64,000 bases of DNA. Source: Actinomadura meyerae. Lineage in GTDB: Bacteria; Actinomycetota; Actinomycetes; Streptosporangiales; Streptosporangiaceae. A model generated the notes under the pieces. That model was not told the origin of the DNA. It saw only the letters and a program-made list of their open reading frames with translations, and did no database searches. The translations under genes were made by a program, and so were the position numbers. The stretch lies in the NCBI RefSeq assembly GCF_900188445.1, contig NZ_FZOR01000017.1:90312-154311 (forward strand). The letters are read 5' to 3'. Within the stretch, counting starts at the first letter, position 1. Every line of letters starts with the position of its first letter. Below, one piece after another: positions 26,357 through 35,490 of this stretch.

Positions 26357-27391
26357 GTGACCCTCACCCACCCCGAAGACCCCGCCCTTCCCGACCGCCC
26401 CCCGACCCTCGCCCACGTCGCCGAGCTCGCCGGCGTCTCGCCCGCGACCGCCTCCCGCGTGCTCAACGGCTCGGCCCGGGTCAGCCGCACGGCCCGCCAG
26501 CAGGTGGAGGCGGCCGTCGAGCGGCTCGGCTACGTCCGCCGCCGCGGCGGCTCCCCCGACCGGGAGTCCTCCGGCACGATCGCGGCCGTCGTGTGCGAGG
26601 ACGCCTGCCGCGTCCTCGGCGACCCCTACTTCGCGCGCCTGCTGTGGGGCGTGCGGCGCGAGCTGGACGGCCGCGCGCCGCTCGTCGTCCTCATGGCCGG
26701 CCGGCCCGACGAGTGGCGCGCCACCACCGGCTACCTGCGCGGCGGCCGGGCCGAGGGCGTGCTGCTCGTCGGCGCCCGCCGCGACCAGGTCGCCCCGCTG
26801 GTGCAGGCCGCGGCGGGCGCGCCCGTGGTGCTGGCCGGGCGCCCTCTCGACGAGGTGGCGCTGCCCTACGTCGACGTCGACAACCGCGGCGGCGCGCACG
26901 CCGCCGTCCGGCACCTGCTCACCAGCGGCCGCCGCCGGATCGGCACGATCGCCGGGCCCGCCGACACCGGCGCGGCCGTGGACCGGCTGGCCGGCTACCG
27001 GCTCGCCGCGCGGGAGGCCGGGATGGGCGTCAACGGGCTGGTCTGCCAGGGCGACTTCGGCCGGCTGTCCGGCGAACGCGCGATGCGCCGGCTGCTGGAG
27101 CGGCGGCCGGACGTCGACGCCGTGCTCGCCGCGTCCGACCAGATGGCGGTCGGGGCGCTCAGCGCGCTGCGCCGGGCGGGCCGCCGCGTGCCCGACGACG
27201 TCGCCGTCGTCGGCTTCGACGACGCGCCCGTCGCCCGGCAGGTGCGGCCCCGGCTCACCACCGTCCGCCAGCCCGCCGAGGACCTCGGCGCCCGGCTCGC
27301 CCGCGAGCTGCGCGCCTGCACCGGCGGCCGGCCGAACACCGAGCGGCGCGTCGTGCTGCGCACCAAGTTGATCATCCGGGAGTCCGGCTGA
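26357..27391 (+). CDS. celR: LacI-family cellulase repressor (CelR-like)
   Basis: A 344-residue LacI/GalR protein: HTH at about residues 16-40 (LAHVAELAGVSPATASRVL), then the effector domain. I chose GTG 26357, preceded by GAAGGGAG, because an upstream in-frame ATG at 26252 would place the operator inside the gene and lacks a ribosome site. In Thermobifida, CelR binds TGGGAGCGCTCCCA and is released by cellobiose; two such sites lie just upstream, and the flanking genes are cellulases. This protein very likely controls GH6, itself and perhaps the downstream GH48 gene by readthrough. Confidence 0.92.
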   Translation: MTLTHPEDPALPDRPPTLAHVAELAGVSPATASRVLNGSARVSRTARQQVEAAVERLGYVRRRGGSPDRESSGTIAAVVCEDACRVLGDPYFARLLWGVRRELDGRAPLVVLMAGRPDEWRATTGYLRGGRAEGVLLVGARRDQVAPLVQAAAGAPVVLAGRPLDEVALPYVDVDNRGGAHAAVRHLLTSGRRRIGTIAGPADTGAAVDRLAGYRLAAREAGMGVNGLVCQGDFGRLSGERAMRRLLERRPDVDAVLAASDQMAVGALSALRRAGRRVPDDVAVVGFDDAPVARQVRPRLTTVRQPAEDLGARLARELRACTGGRPNTERRVVLRTKLIIRESG

Positions 27392-27445
27392 CGGCCCCGG
27401 CCTGACGCGCGCCCGCCCGCGGGCGCGCTCCTCCAAGGGACGCCG

Positions 27446-27465
27446 CCGCCGGACTCCGCCGGCGG
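27446..27465 (+). terminator. Weak hairpin between the CelR-like gene and GH48
   Basis: A 7-bp stem CCGCCGG / CCGGCGG with a 6-base loop lies 54 bp after the regulator stop. It may be an attenuator; partial readthrough would couple GH48 to the regulator. Confidence 0.35.
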
Positions 27466-27513
27466 TGGAGCCCGGCATGCCCGCACGCCGGGCGACTCAG
27501 GAAGGGAACCAAG

Positions 27514-30438
27514 GTGAGAAGACGGCAACGATGGCGCGCGCTCACGGCCGTGGGCGCGACGCTGACCCTGCTCTGCGGCGGTCTCGGCGCGCTCGCACCG
27601 GCGAACGCCGCGGCGGCCGCGTGCAAGGTCGTCTACACGAAGAACGACTGGGGCGGCGGCTTCACGACCACCATCGACATCACCAACCAGGGCGACGCGC
27701 TGAACGGCTGGACGCTGAAGTACTCCTACACGGGGAACCAGCGGCTGACCAGCGGATGGTCGGGCAAGTGGTCGCAGTCCGGCCAGGACGTCACCGTCCA
27801 GAACGAGAGCTGGAACGGGTCGCTGGCGTCCGGCGCGACGGTGAGCGTCGGCGGGCAGTTCACCTACAGCGGGACGAACACCGACCCGACGTCGTTCACC
27901 CTGAACGGCACGCCCTGCAACGGCAGCACGTCCGCCCCGAAGGTGTCGCTGACCAGCCCGGCGGCCGGAGCCACCTACTCGGTGGGCGCGTCGGTGCCGC
28001 TCGCGGCGACCGCCACCGCCGGGACCGGCGCGACCGTCTCCAAGGTCGAGTTCTTCGACCAGGACGGCCCGCTCGGCGCCGCCGACACCACCGCCCCCTA
28101 CACGCTGGATTGGACGCCCTCGGCCGCGGGCGACTACTCGCTCTACGCCAAGGTGACCGACAGCGCCGGCGGCACGGCCGAGTCCGCGCCGGTCGGCATC
28201 ACGGTCGCGGCCGAGGCGAGTGTCGTGGCCGGCCCGTCGAAGCTGACCGTCGCGCAGGGCTCCACGGCCACGTTCGCGGTGAAGCTGTCCGAGGCGCCGT
28301 CGTCGGACGTCACCGTGACGACCGCGCGCACCGCGGGCAACAGCGGCCTGTCGGTGACCGGAGGCGGGACGCTCACGTTCACGCCGCAGAACTGGTCGAC
28401 CGCGCAGAATGTGACGATCACCGCGGACGACTCCGGCACGGGCGAGGCGACCTTCACCTCGTCGGCCTCCGGCTTCGCCCCGGCCACGGTCACCGCGACC
28501 GAGGTGGCCACCGGCGGTGACGGCTACACCCAGCGGTTCCTCGACCAGTACAACAAGATCAAGGACCCGGCGAACGGCTACTTCAGCCCCGAGGGCATCC
28601 CGTACCACTCGGTGGAGACCTTCATGGTCGAGGCGCCCGACCACGGGCACGAGACCACGTCCGAGGCGTACAGCTACCTCATCTGGCTGGAGGCCATGTA
28701 CGGCAAGGTCACGCAGGACTGGGACCCCTTCAACGACGCGTGGGCGCTCATGGAGAAGTACATGATCCCGACCCACGCCGACCAGCCGACGAACTCCTTC
28801 TACGACCCCTCCAAGCCCGCCACGTACGCCGCCGAGCACCCCGAGGTCAGCGACTACCCGTCGCTGATCGACGGCAGCGTCCCGGTCGGGCAGGACCCGA
28901 TCGCGAGCGAGCTGAAGTCCGCCTACGGCACCGACGACGTCTACGGCATGCACTGGCTGCAGGACGTCGACAACGTCTACGGCTACGGCAACACGCCGGG
29001 CGGCGGCTGCGAGGAGGGCCCGAGCGCAGGCGGCCCGTCCTACATCAACACCTACCAGCGCGGCTCCCAGGAGTCGGTGTTCGAGACCGTCCCGCAGCCG
29101 ACGTGCGACAAGTTCGCGTTCGGCGGCACCAACGGCTACCTCGACCTGTTCATCAAGGACTCGTCCTACGCCAAGCAGTGGAAGTTCACCAACGCCCCCG
29201 ACGCCGACGCGCGCGCCATCCAGGCCGCGTACTGGGCGAACACGTGGGCCGCGGACCAGGGCAAGGCCGGTGAGGTCTCGGCCACCGTGGCGAAGGCCGG
29301 GAAGATGGGCGACTACCTGCGCTACGCGTTCTTCGACAAGTACTTCAAGAAGATCGGCGACTGCCGCCCCGCCTCGTCCTGCCCCGCCGGGACGGGCAAG
29401 GACAGCGAGCACTACCTGCTGTCCTGGTACTACGCCTGGGGCGGCGCCACGGACACCAACGCCGGCTGGGCGTGGCGCATCGGCGACGGCGCCTCGCACT
29501 TCGGCTACCAGAACCCCCTGGCCGCCTACGCGCTGGTGAACGACGCCGCGCTCGCCCCCAAGGGCGCCACGGCCAAGGCCGACTGGGAGAAGAGCCTCAC
29601 CCGGCAGCTGCAGCTCTACAAGTGGCTGCAGTCCGCCGAGGGCGGCATCGCGGGCGGCGTCACCAACAGCTGGGACGGCAGCTACAGCACCCCGCCGACC
29701 GGCCTGACCGAGTTCTTCGGCATGCCCTACGACTGGCAGCCCGTCTATCACGACCCGCCGAGCAACCAGTGGTTCGGCTTCCAGGCGTGGTCCATGGAGC
29801 GCGTCGCCGAGTACTACCAGGTCACCGGTGACGCGAACGCCGAGGCGATCCTCGACAAGTGGGTCTCCTGGGCGCTGTCGAACACGACCGTCGACCCGTC
29901 CACGGGCTCCATCCAGATCCCGTCGACGCTCACGTGGACCGGGCAGCCGGACGCGAACTGGTCGTCGTCCAGCGGCATGCCGCCGGCCAACTCCGACCTG
30001 CACGTCACGGTGGAGGACTACACCAGCGACGTCGGCGTGGCCGCCGCGTACGCCAAGACCCTGACGTACTACGCCGCCAAGTCCGGCGACGCCGACGCCA
30101 AGCAGACCGCCAAGGACCTCCTCGACGCCCTGTGGAAGCACGCCGACGCCAAGGGCGTGTCGGTGGAGGAGAGCAAGGGCGACTACCGGCGCGTCATCGA
30201 CCCGGTCTACGTCCCGTCCGGCTGGACGGGCACCATGCCGAACGGCGACCCGATCAACTCCAACTCGACCTTCATGTCCATCCGGTCCTTCTACAAGAGC
30301 GACCCCGACTACCAGCGCGTCATGGCCTACGCCAACGGCGAGACCTCCACCGCCCCGACCTTCACGTACCACCGCTTCTGGGCGCAGGCGGACATAGCCC
30401 TCGCCATGGCCGACTACGGCCGCCTCTTCAACGAGTAG
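27514..30438 (+). CDS. GH48 cellulase with CBM2 and two beta-sandwich modules
   Basis: A 974-residue secreted processive cellulase. Order: signal peptide (1-34), CBM2 (about 35-138), a bacterial Ig-like module (about 145-233), a second beta module near 238-335 that looks Calx-beta or Ig-like, and the GH48 catalytic domain (about 340-974). The motif HGHETTSEAYSY puts conserved Glu at 380 and 384, the region of the GH48 catalytic acid. GH48 enzymes release cellobiose from reducing ends and synergise with GH6 exocellulases; Thermobifida Cel48A has a similar CBM2-linker-module-GH48 plan. GTG start after GAAGGGA. No CelR palindrome lies in its own 122-bp upstream gap. Confidence 0.96.
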   Translation: MRRRQRWRALTAVGATLTLLCGGLGALAPANAAAAACKVVYTKNDWGGGFTTTIDITNQGDALNGWTLKYSYTGNQRLTSGWSGKWSQSGQDVTVQNESWNGSLASGATVSVGGQFTYSGTNTDPTSFTLNGTPCNGSTSAPKVSLTSPAAGATYSVGASVPLAATATAGTGATVSKVEFFDQDGPLGAADTTAPYTLDWTPSAAGDYSLYAKVTDSAGGTAESAPVGITVAAEASVVAGPSKLTVAQGSTATFAVKLSEAPSSDVTVTTARTAGNSGLSVTGGGTLTFTPQNWSTAQNVTITADDSGTGEATFTSSASGFAPATVTATEVATGGDGYTQRFLDQYNKIKDPANGYFSPEGIPYHSVETFMVEAPDHGHETTSEAYSYLIWLEAMYGKVTQDWDPFNDAWALMEKYMIPTHADQPTNSFYDPSKPATYAAEHPEVSDYPSLIDGSVPVGQDPIASELKSAYGTDDVYGMHWLQDVDNVYGYGNTPGGGCEEGPSAGGPSYINTYQRGSQESVFETVPQPTCDKFAFGGTNGYLDLFIKDSSYAKQWKFTNAPDADARAIQAAYWANTWAADQGKAGEVSATVAKAGKMGDYLRYAFFDKYFKKIGDCRPASSCPAGTGKDSEHYLLSWYYAWGGATDTNAGWAWRIGDGASHFGYQNPLAAYALVNDAALAPKGATAKADWEKSLTRQLQLYKWLQSAEGGIAGGVTNSWDGSYSTPPTGLTEFFGMPYDWQPVYHDPPSNQWFGFQAWSMERVAEYYQVTGDANAEAILDKWVSWALSNTTVDPSTGSIQIPSTLTWTGQPDANWSSSSGMPPANSDLHVTVEDYTSDVGVAAAYAKTLTYYAAKSGDADAKQTAKDLLDALWKHADAKGVSVEESKGDYRRVIDPVYVPSGWTGTMPNGDPINSNSTFMSIRSFYKSDPDYQRVMAYANGETSTAPTFTYHRFWAQADIALAMADYGRLFNE

Positions 30439-30450
30439 ACCCACCCCCAC

Positions 30451-30483
30451 GGGCCCGTGGCGGCACCCGGCCGCCACGGGCCC
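30451..30483 (+). terminator. Terminator after GH48
   Basis: A perfect 14-bp stem (30451-30464 with 30470-30483), loop ACCCG, followed by a short T run (CGTTTTC), 12 bp after the stop. Confidence 0.8.
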
Positions 30484-30614
30484 TCGCGTTTTCGGGGCGG
30501 GGGCGTTCGGCTCGTCCCCCATCCCCGCGCCGCGGCCGTCTCACGGTGGGTCCCGGTGCGGGCACTCCGCGTCCGTGAGACGATCATTTGCCCGGGGAAG
30601 AGCGGAGCTTTGCG

Positions 30615-31415
30615 ATGGCCGATGAGAGGTGGACTCCCGCCGACGTGGATCTGGTCACGCCGAACACGGCGCGGATCTACGACTACCTGCTCGGCGGCAA
30701 GGACAACTACGCGGCGGACCGGGAGGTCGCCGAGCGGCTGCTCGCCGTCATCCCGGAGGCGCGGGCGGCCGCGCGGGAGAACCACGCCTTCATCGGCCGC
30801 GCGGTGCGGTTCCTCGCCCGCGCCGGCGTCCGGCAGTTCATCGACGTCGGCAGCAAGCTGCCCGTGCGCGGGAACGTCCACGAGGTCGCGGCGGAGATCG
30901 CGCCCGACGCGGCCGTCGTGTTCGCCGACGGCGACCCGGTGGTGCTGGCGCACGCCCGCGCGCTGCTCGCCCGGACGAGCCGGGCCGCGTTCGTCCCGTG
31001 CGACCCGCTGCGCCCGGACGCCGTCGCGGACGACCCGGAGGTCCGCGCGCTCATCGACTTCGACCGGCCCGTGGGGGTCGTGCTCGACCGCGTCCTGCAC
31101 TTCATCCCGGACGCGGCCGAGGCCGCCGCCGCGCTGCGCCGCCTGCACGGCGCCCTCGCTCCGGGCAGCCACCTGGTGTTCACGCACATCACGCAGGAGC
31201 CCGAGCCGGAGTCCGGCGGCGACGTCGGCCGGGTGTTCCAGCCGTCCAGCGGCCACTTCTGGGGGCGCGGCCGGGACGAGATCCTCGAGATCGTCTCGTG
31301 CTTCGAGCTCGTGGAGCCCGGCCTGGTCTTCACCCCGCTGTGGCGCCCCGGCGGGCCGGTCACGGCGCACCCCGAGCGGGCCTTCACCCTGGCGGGCGTG
31401 GCCCTCCGCCGCTGA
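30615..31415 (+). CDS. PF04672-type SAM-dependent methyltransferase
   Basis: A 266-residue protein of the large actinobacterial methyltransferase family that begins with a conserved NTARIYDYLLGGKDNYAADR segment (residues 15-34) followed by a Rossmann SAM-binding region (FIDVGSKLP, near 79). These proteins are abundant in Streptomyces and relatives; substrates are largely unknown, and the first Gly of the usual SAM loop (DxGxGxP) is here SK, a variation seen in some members. ATG at 30615 follows GCGGAGC. It is convergent with, and overlaps by 32 bp, the next gene on the opposite strand. Confidence 0.88.
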   Translation: MADERWTPADVDLVTPNTARIYDYLLGGKDNYAADREVAERLLAVIPEARAAARENHAFIGRAVRFLARAGVRQFIDVGSKLPVRGNVHEVAAEIAPDAAVVFADGDPVVLAHARALLARTSRAAFVPCDPLRPDAVADDPEVRALIDFDRPVGVVLDRVLHFIPDAAEAAAALRRLHGALAPGSHLVFTHITQEPEPESGGDVGRVFQPSSGHFWGRGRDEILEIVSCFELVEPGLVFTPLWRPGGPVTAHPERAFTLAGVALRR

Positions 31416-32190
31416 CCGAGAGGGCGCGCAGCCGGCGCCGCCAGGCGGGCAGGCCCTCGCGCGCTCCGCGCACGGTGCGGCGGTGGACGCGCGCCGGGGC
31501 GGACCCGGCGACGTGCACCCAGCCCTGGTGGCTGCGGCCGGTGACCTCCAGCCGGACGAGCGGGACGTAGGAGTCGGCGCGGATCCCCTCGTACCCGTGC
31601 CGCACGATCGAGTGGTAGATGTCCTCGGACACGATCAGCGCCAGCGGCGCGCGGGTGCGCCGCAGGGCGCTCCTCGCCTCCGCCGAGTCGAGCAGCCGGA
31701 AGGCGACGTCGAGGGCCTCGCCGAAATTGCCGTGCCCGTCGTTGTGCACCTCTCCGGCGTGCACCACCACCCGCAGCCGAATTCGCCGGTCGCCGCCGGG
31801 CGTGATCGTCTGCGCCGAATTGTATTCGGCGAGCAGTGCGGACAGCAGCGGCACGACCGGGTGCAGCAGCAGCGTTTTCGGAACCTCGTCGAAAGGGCGC
31901 ACCAGAACGAGGACGCCGTCGCCCCGGTCGACGTACTCCTCCCGGTGCCGCCGCCCGATTCCGGCGCGGTTGAACGCCTCCTCCAGCAGCCGGTACAGGG
32001 TGCGCCGCAGTTCGGCCTTCACCGGGTCGGTACGCGTCGTCGACGCCTCGATGTCCACCGCCAGGATCGCCCGGTACCGGGGCCGGACCCGCACCCGGTC
32101 GGCGGCGGGGACGGGAGGCCCCGCCGCGCCGGCGGGCACCGGCAGCACCGCCCCCGGCATCGCCTCGCGCACGGCCGTCGTCTGTTCCAT
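31384..32190 (-). CDS. Nucleotidyl-cyclase-like domain protein
   Basis: A 268-residue soluble protein with a single domain resembling class III adenylate/guanylate cyclases: AILAVDIEAST carries the first metal Asp and YVDRGDGVLVLV the second; HAGEVH and GNFGEALDVAFRLLD follow. In true cyclases the last motif has Asn where this protein has Asp, so activity is uncertain. The C-terminal 50 residues are basic. Start ATG 32190 (GGGGGGA upstream); an ATG 27 bp earlier is possible. Related proteins occur widely in actinomycetes as stand-alone genes of unknown function. Its 3' end overlaps the convergent methyltransferase. Confidence 0.72.
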   Translation of the reverse strand: MEQTTAVREAMPGAVLPVPAGAAGPPVPAADRVRVRPRYRAILAVDIEASTTRTDPVKAELRRTLYRLLEEAFNRAGIGRRHREEYVDRGDGVLVLVRPFDEVPKTLLLHPVVPLLSALLAEYNSAQTITPGGDRRIRLRVVVHAGEVHNDGHGNFGEALDVAFRLLDSAEARSALRRTRAPLALIVSEDIYHSIVRHGYEGIRADSYVPLVRLEVTGRSHQGWVHVAGSAPARVHRRTVRGAREGLPAWRRRLRALSVSGGGPRPPG

Positions 32191-32622
32191 TCCCCCCGCG
32201 CCCCTTTCTCCCCGCATCCCCCATTGCTCCCGGGAAACGATCCTGGCATTCCCCGCCCCGGCCCGGCAACCCAGTAGAACGCGGGTCCGCGGCGGTGTTT
32301 TCCCGGTAAATGTGAATTCCTTTCAGCAGGGCCCGGACCGGGCCGTGACCAGGGTCCGGGCGAGGGGCCGTCCCGCGTCAAGGGAGGCGCGTCCCGAATG
32401 GTCCCGGTGCGGCGGGACCCGGGTCCGGCAAGATCGGGACGGAAACGCCGGAACGGCGCGCGCATCGATCGCATAACGCGCCGGTACGGGGCGCCCCGGC
32501 TCGGGGAGACTCTCCGAAGCGGCCGCGCCGCCCGCCGCGGGCTCCGGGAAAGCACGGTGCGGCACCCCGTGGCAATCCGGTGGCACGACCTCCCGCCGAG
32601 GTCCGAGCATGGAGGGATGGTC
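32191..32622. other. 432-bp divergent intergenic region
   Basis: It lies between the cyclase-like gene (minus) and the first membrane kinase (plus), so it should hold two promoters. I see only a short palindrome GGCCCGG-A-CCGGGCC at 32330-32344. An open frame continues upstream of the kinase start as far as 32398 but has no conserved sequence. Confidence 0.6.
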
Positions 32623-34485
32623 GTGGTCATTTCCGCACCGCGGCGGCGCAGATCGCCCCCGTGGTTCGGCGCGGAGACGAGGCGCGCCCTCGTCGCCGGG
32701 CCGGCGGTGGCGGGGCTCGCGCTGCCGGCCGGGTGGCCGTACTGGCGGGACCACCCGGCCGCCGCCGCGATCACGCTGGTCGGCTGCGCCGCGATCGCCA
32801 TGGCGGGAGTGCTGCTCGCCACCGGGACGCGGACCCGCCGCACCGGGCTGCTGTTCGCGGCCGCGTCCGTCTGCTGGGCGGTCAACTGGGCGGCGAGCTG
32901 GGACGCCTCCGTCGGCCCGCTCCTGTCGCCGTACGCGCAGGCGACCTTCTACCTCGCGCTCGCCGTGGGCGTCCTGATGTACCCCGCCGGACGGCTGGAG
33001 TACCTGCCCGACCGGATCTGGGCGGTCGCGGCGTGCGTCGTCCTGTGGGGCTGCCCGACCGCGCTGTGGACGACGTCGAGGCCGGAGTGGGCGGCGTTCC
33101 GCGGCGAGTCGGTGTGGTGGCCCGCGCCCTGGCCGGACCTGGAGGTGTTCCGGGTCGTCCTGCGGGTCGCCGGGACTCTGTACGTCCTGCTGGCACTGTC
33201 GCTCGCCTTCGTGCTGGTCCTGCGGATGGGCCGGATGGGCCGGATGCGGCGGGTGCTCGCGCTGCCCGTCACCGTCGCCATCGGCTTCGTGGCCATCCTG
33301 GCCGCGTTCACGCAGCGGCCGATCATGGAGGACACGCTCCCGCTGGACGACCTGCTGCGGGTGTACGCGGTGCAGGGCGCGGTCGTCGTGCTGGTGCCGC
33401 TCACCCTGCTGGGGTCCGCGCTGCGGATCCGCCTCGCCGAGCTGACCGTCGCCGGCCGGATGCTCCGGCTGACCGCGCCGGTGTCGGTGGAGCGGGTCAG
33501 GGACGCCCTGCGCGACGTCCTGCACGACCCGACGCTGGAGCTGTGGTTCTGGGCGCCGGCGGAGCGGACCTACGTCGACACCGCCGGGCGCCCCGTCGAC
33601 CTCGGCCCGGAGGACCGCCCGGAGGACCGCCCGGAGAAGGGCACGGAGAAGGGCACGGAGAAGGGCACGGAGAAGGCCCCGGAGATGGGCCCGGGGGAGG
33701 ACGGCGGGGACGAGGGGCGGTGGCGGCGCCGGGTCGAGGACGCCTCCGGCGAGCCGCTCGCCGTCGTGGAGCTGGGCGCGGCGCTGCGCGACCACGGCAC
33801 CCTGGTCGAGGCCGCGCTCGCCGCGGGCGGCCGGGCGCTGGAGACGGCGCGGCTGCAGGCGAGCGTGCACGCGGCCCTGGAGCAGGTCCGCGCCGCCTAC
33901 CGCCGGCTCGTCCGGGCCGAGACCGCCGAGCGGGAGCGCCTCGCGCGCGACCTGCACGACGGCGCGCAGCAGCGGCTCCTCGCGCTCGGCGCGATGCTCG
34001 GCACGCTGGAGGCCGCCACGGGCGACACGGTGGTGAAGGAGCACGCGCGGACGTGCCGCGAGCAGCTCGTGGCGGCGCTCGCCGAGCTGCGCGAGCTGGC
34101 CCGCGAGGTGCGGCCCGCGCTGCTGGTCCAGGAGGGCATCGGGCCCGCGCTGGAGGTCGTCGCCGAGCGGGTCGGCGTGCGCGTCGAGCTGGACGTCACG
34201 TCCCGCCGGTTCTCCCGCGAGGTGGAGTCCACGCTTTACTCGGTGCTGTGCGAGACGCTGTCGTACGCTGTGGACCGCGCGCACGCGACGCGGGTGCACG
34301 TCCGGGTGGGCCATGCGGACGGCCGGGTGGCCGCGGAGCTGACCTGCGACGGCGGCGGGCCCGGCGATCCCGCGGCCGACCTCGCCGGGCTGTCCGGCCG
34401 GATCGGGGCGCTGCGCGGTGAGGTGGAAGTCGGCGGCGGCCCCGGCGAGGGCACGAGGGTGAGGATGGACGTGCCATGCGAGTAG
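32623..34485 (+). CDS. Membrane histidine kinase A (has His, degenerate ATP site)
   Basis: A 620-residue kinase of the NarL/HisKA_3 type with about six N-terminal transmembrane helices (residues 20-265), a linker with a Glu-Lys-Gly-Thr repeat (330-352), and a HisKA_3 domain with phospho-acceptor H445 in ARDLHDGAQQ. The ATPase domain is degraded: the N-box Asn is Y548 (LSYAVDRA where family members have LxNAxKHA), the first Asp of the DDGxG box is Cys (TCDGGG), and the G2 loop glycines are replaced (AADLAGL). Start GTG 32623, 7 bases after GGAGG. It overlaps the response-regulator gene by 10 bp. Compare kinase B at 35491. Confidence 0.9.
   Translation: MVISAPRRRRSPPWFGAETRRALVAGPAVAGLALPAGWPYWRDHPAAAAITLVGCAAIAMAGVLLATGTRTRRTGLLFAAASVCWAVNWAASWDASVGPLLSPYAQATFYLALAVGVLMYPAGRLEYLPDRIWAVAACVVLWGCPTALWTTSRPEWAAFRGESVWWPAPWPDLEVFRVVLRVAGTLYVLLALSLAFVLVLRMGRMGRMRRVLALPVTVAIGFVAILAAFTQRPIMEDTLPLDDLLRVYAVQGAVVVLVPLTLLGSALRIRLAELTVAGRMLRLTAPVSVERVRDALRDVLHDPTLELWFWAPAERTYVDTAGRPVDLGPEDRPEDRPEKGTEKGTEKGTEKAPEMGPGEDGGDEGRWRRRVEDASGEPLAVVELGAALRDHGTLVEAALAAGGRALETARLQASVHAALEQVRAAYRRLVRAETAERERLARDLHDGAQQRLLALGAMLGTLEAATGDTVVKEHARTCREQLVAALAELRELAREVRPALLVQEGIGPALEVVAERVGVRVELDVTSRRFSREVESTLYSVLCETLSYAVDRAHATRVHVRVGHADGRVAAELTCDGGGPGDPAADLAGLSGRIGALRGEVEVGGGPGEGTRVRMDVPCE
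33607..33680 (+). repeat. 12-bp tandem repeat within kinase A
   Basis: Six 12-bp units: two of CCGGAGGACCGC and about four of GGAGAAGGGCAC (the last diverged), encoding Pro-Glu-Asp-Arg and Glu-Lys-Gly-Thr repeats in the linker before the HisKA domain. Confidence 0.9.
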
Positions 34486-35150
34486 CCGTGGCGGAGGACA
34501 GCGGGATCTTCCGGCAGGCACTGGTCACCCTGCTCACCACGGTCGGCATCGAGGTGGTGGCGTCCGCCGGCTCCGGCGAGGAGCTGCTCGCCCGCGTCGC
34601 CGGGGACCCGCCCGACGTGGTGATCGTCGACCTGCACATGCCGCCGACGTTCACCAGCGAGGGCGTCGTCGCGGCCCGCCGGCTGCTGGAGCGCCATCCC
34701 GGCATCGGCGTGCTGGTGCTGTCGGCGTACAACGAGACCCCGCAGGCGATGGAGCTGTTCCGCGACCAGCCGCGCGGCGTCGGCTACCTGCTGAAGGACC
34801 ACGTCACCGACGTCGACAGCCTGCGCTCCGCGCTGGAGCGGGTAATGCGCGGCGAGGTCGTCATCGACCCGGACGTGGTGAGCCGGCTCGTCGAGGCCCG
34901 GCACCGCGAGGCGGAGCTGTCCCGGCTGTCGGGCCGGGAGCGGGAGGTCCTGGCGCTGATGGCCGAGGGGCACTCCAACGCGGGCATCGGCAGGCGGCTG
35001 CACCTGTCCGCGCGGACCGTGGAGGACCACGTCCGGGCGATCTTCACCAAGCTGAAGATCGCCTCGTCGGGCGGGGCGCCGGGGCCGCAGGACGCCAACA
35101 AGCGGGTGCTGGCCGTCCTCACCTGGCTGCGCGCCGCGGAGACCCGCTGA
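34476..35150 (+). CDS. LuxR/NarL-family response regulator
   Basis: A 224-residue regulator: receiver domain with acidic pocket AEDS, phospho-acceptor D52 in VIVDLHMPP and Lys in LLKDHV, then a LuxR HTH (SGREREVLALMAEGHSNAGI, recognition helix SARTVEDHVRAIFTKL). The start overlaps the kinase A stop by 10 bp. The last codons and the stop are the first unit of an 18-bp tandem repeat. It is the only regulator between kinases A and B and is their likely shared partner. Confidence 0.95.
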   Translation: MRVAVAEDSGIFRQALVTLLTTVGIEVVASAGSGEELLARVAGDPPDVVIVDLHMPPTFTSEGVVAARRLLERHPGIGVLVLSAYNETPQAMELFRDQPRGVGYLLKDHVTDVDSLRSALERVMRGEVVIDPDVVSRLVEARHREAELSRLSGREREVLALMAEGHSNAGIGRRLHLSARTVEDHVRAIFTKLKIASSGGAPGPQDANKRVLAVLTWLRAAETR

Positions 35151-35231
35151 CCGCAGGGGACCCGCCGAGCGGAGGGGACACGCCGACCGGTGGAGAACCG
35201 CTGACCGGTGGAGAACCGCTGACCGGAAACG
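35142..35231 (+). repeat. 18-bp tandem repeat across the response-regulator stop
   Basis: Five 18-bp units (for example AACCGCTGACCGGTGGAG at 35196-35213), degenerate near the gene and more uniform further away. The first unit contains the TGA stop codon of the regulator. Nothing else is visible in the 340 bp before kinase B. Confidence 0.85.
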
Positions 35232-35490
35232 GCCGCGCGCGGCGGCCGGGCGGGCGCATCAATCGGGTAACGGAGCCTCCCGCGCGCCGTGCGCGGTGCG
35301 GAAAACTGGCCGCGGGATCCGGTCGCGCGGGGTGACCCGGTGGTGGCCCCCGCACGCCACCGGGCGCGCCGCGGGCCCCGCCGGACGCCGCGTCCGGTCG
35401 TTCCCATGCTCCCGGTACCGCCTGCCCCGCACATCCGGGAAAACCCCACTCCCGGACGGTGGTTCCCCGGGACGACACGGAAGGAAGGCG
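35151..35490. other. 340-bp gap between the response regulator and kinase B
   Basis: The first 80 bp are the 18-bp repeat array. The rest carries no gene I can support; a promoter for kinase B may be here but no clear -35/-10 pair is seen. Confidence 0.6.

Noticed and set aside
26995..30522. A 1,175-codon minus-strand frame over the CelR and GH48 genes
   Set aside because: Low-complexity Val/Gly/Arg translation antisense to a clear GH48 gene.
32398..32622. An N-terminal extension of kinase A starting at 32398
   Set aside because: The extra 75 residues are Arg/Pro-rich with no conservation; GTG 32623 has a well-spaced GGAGG.
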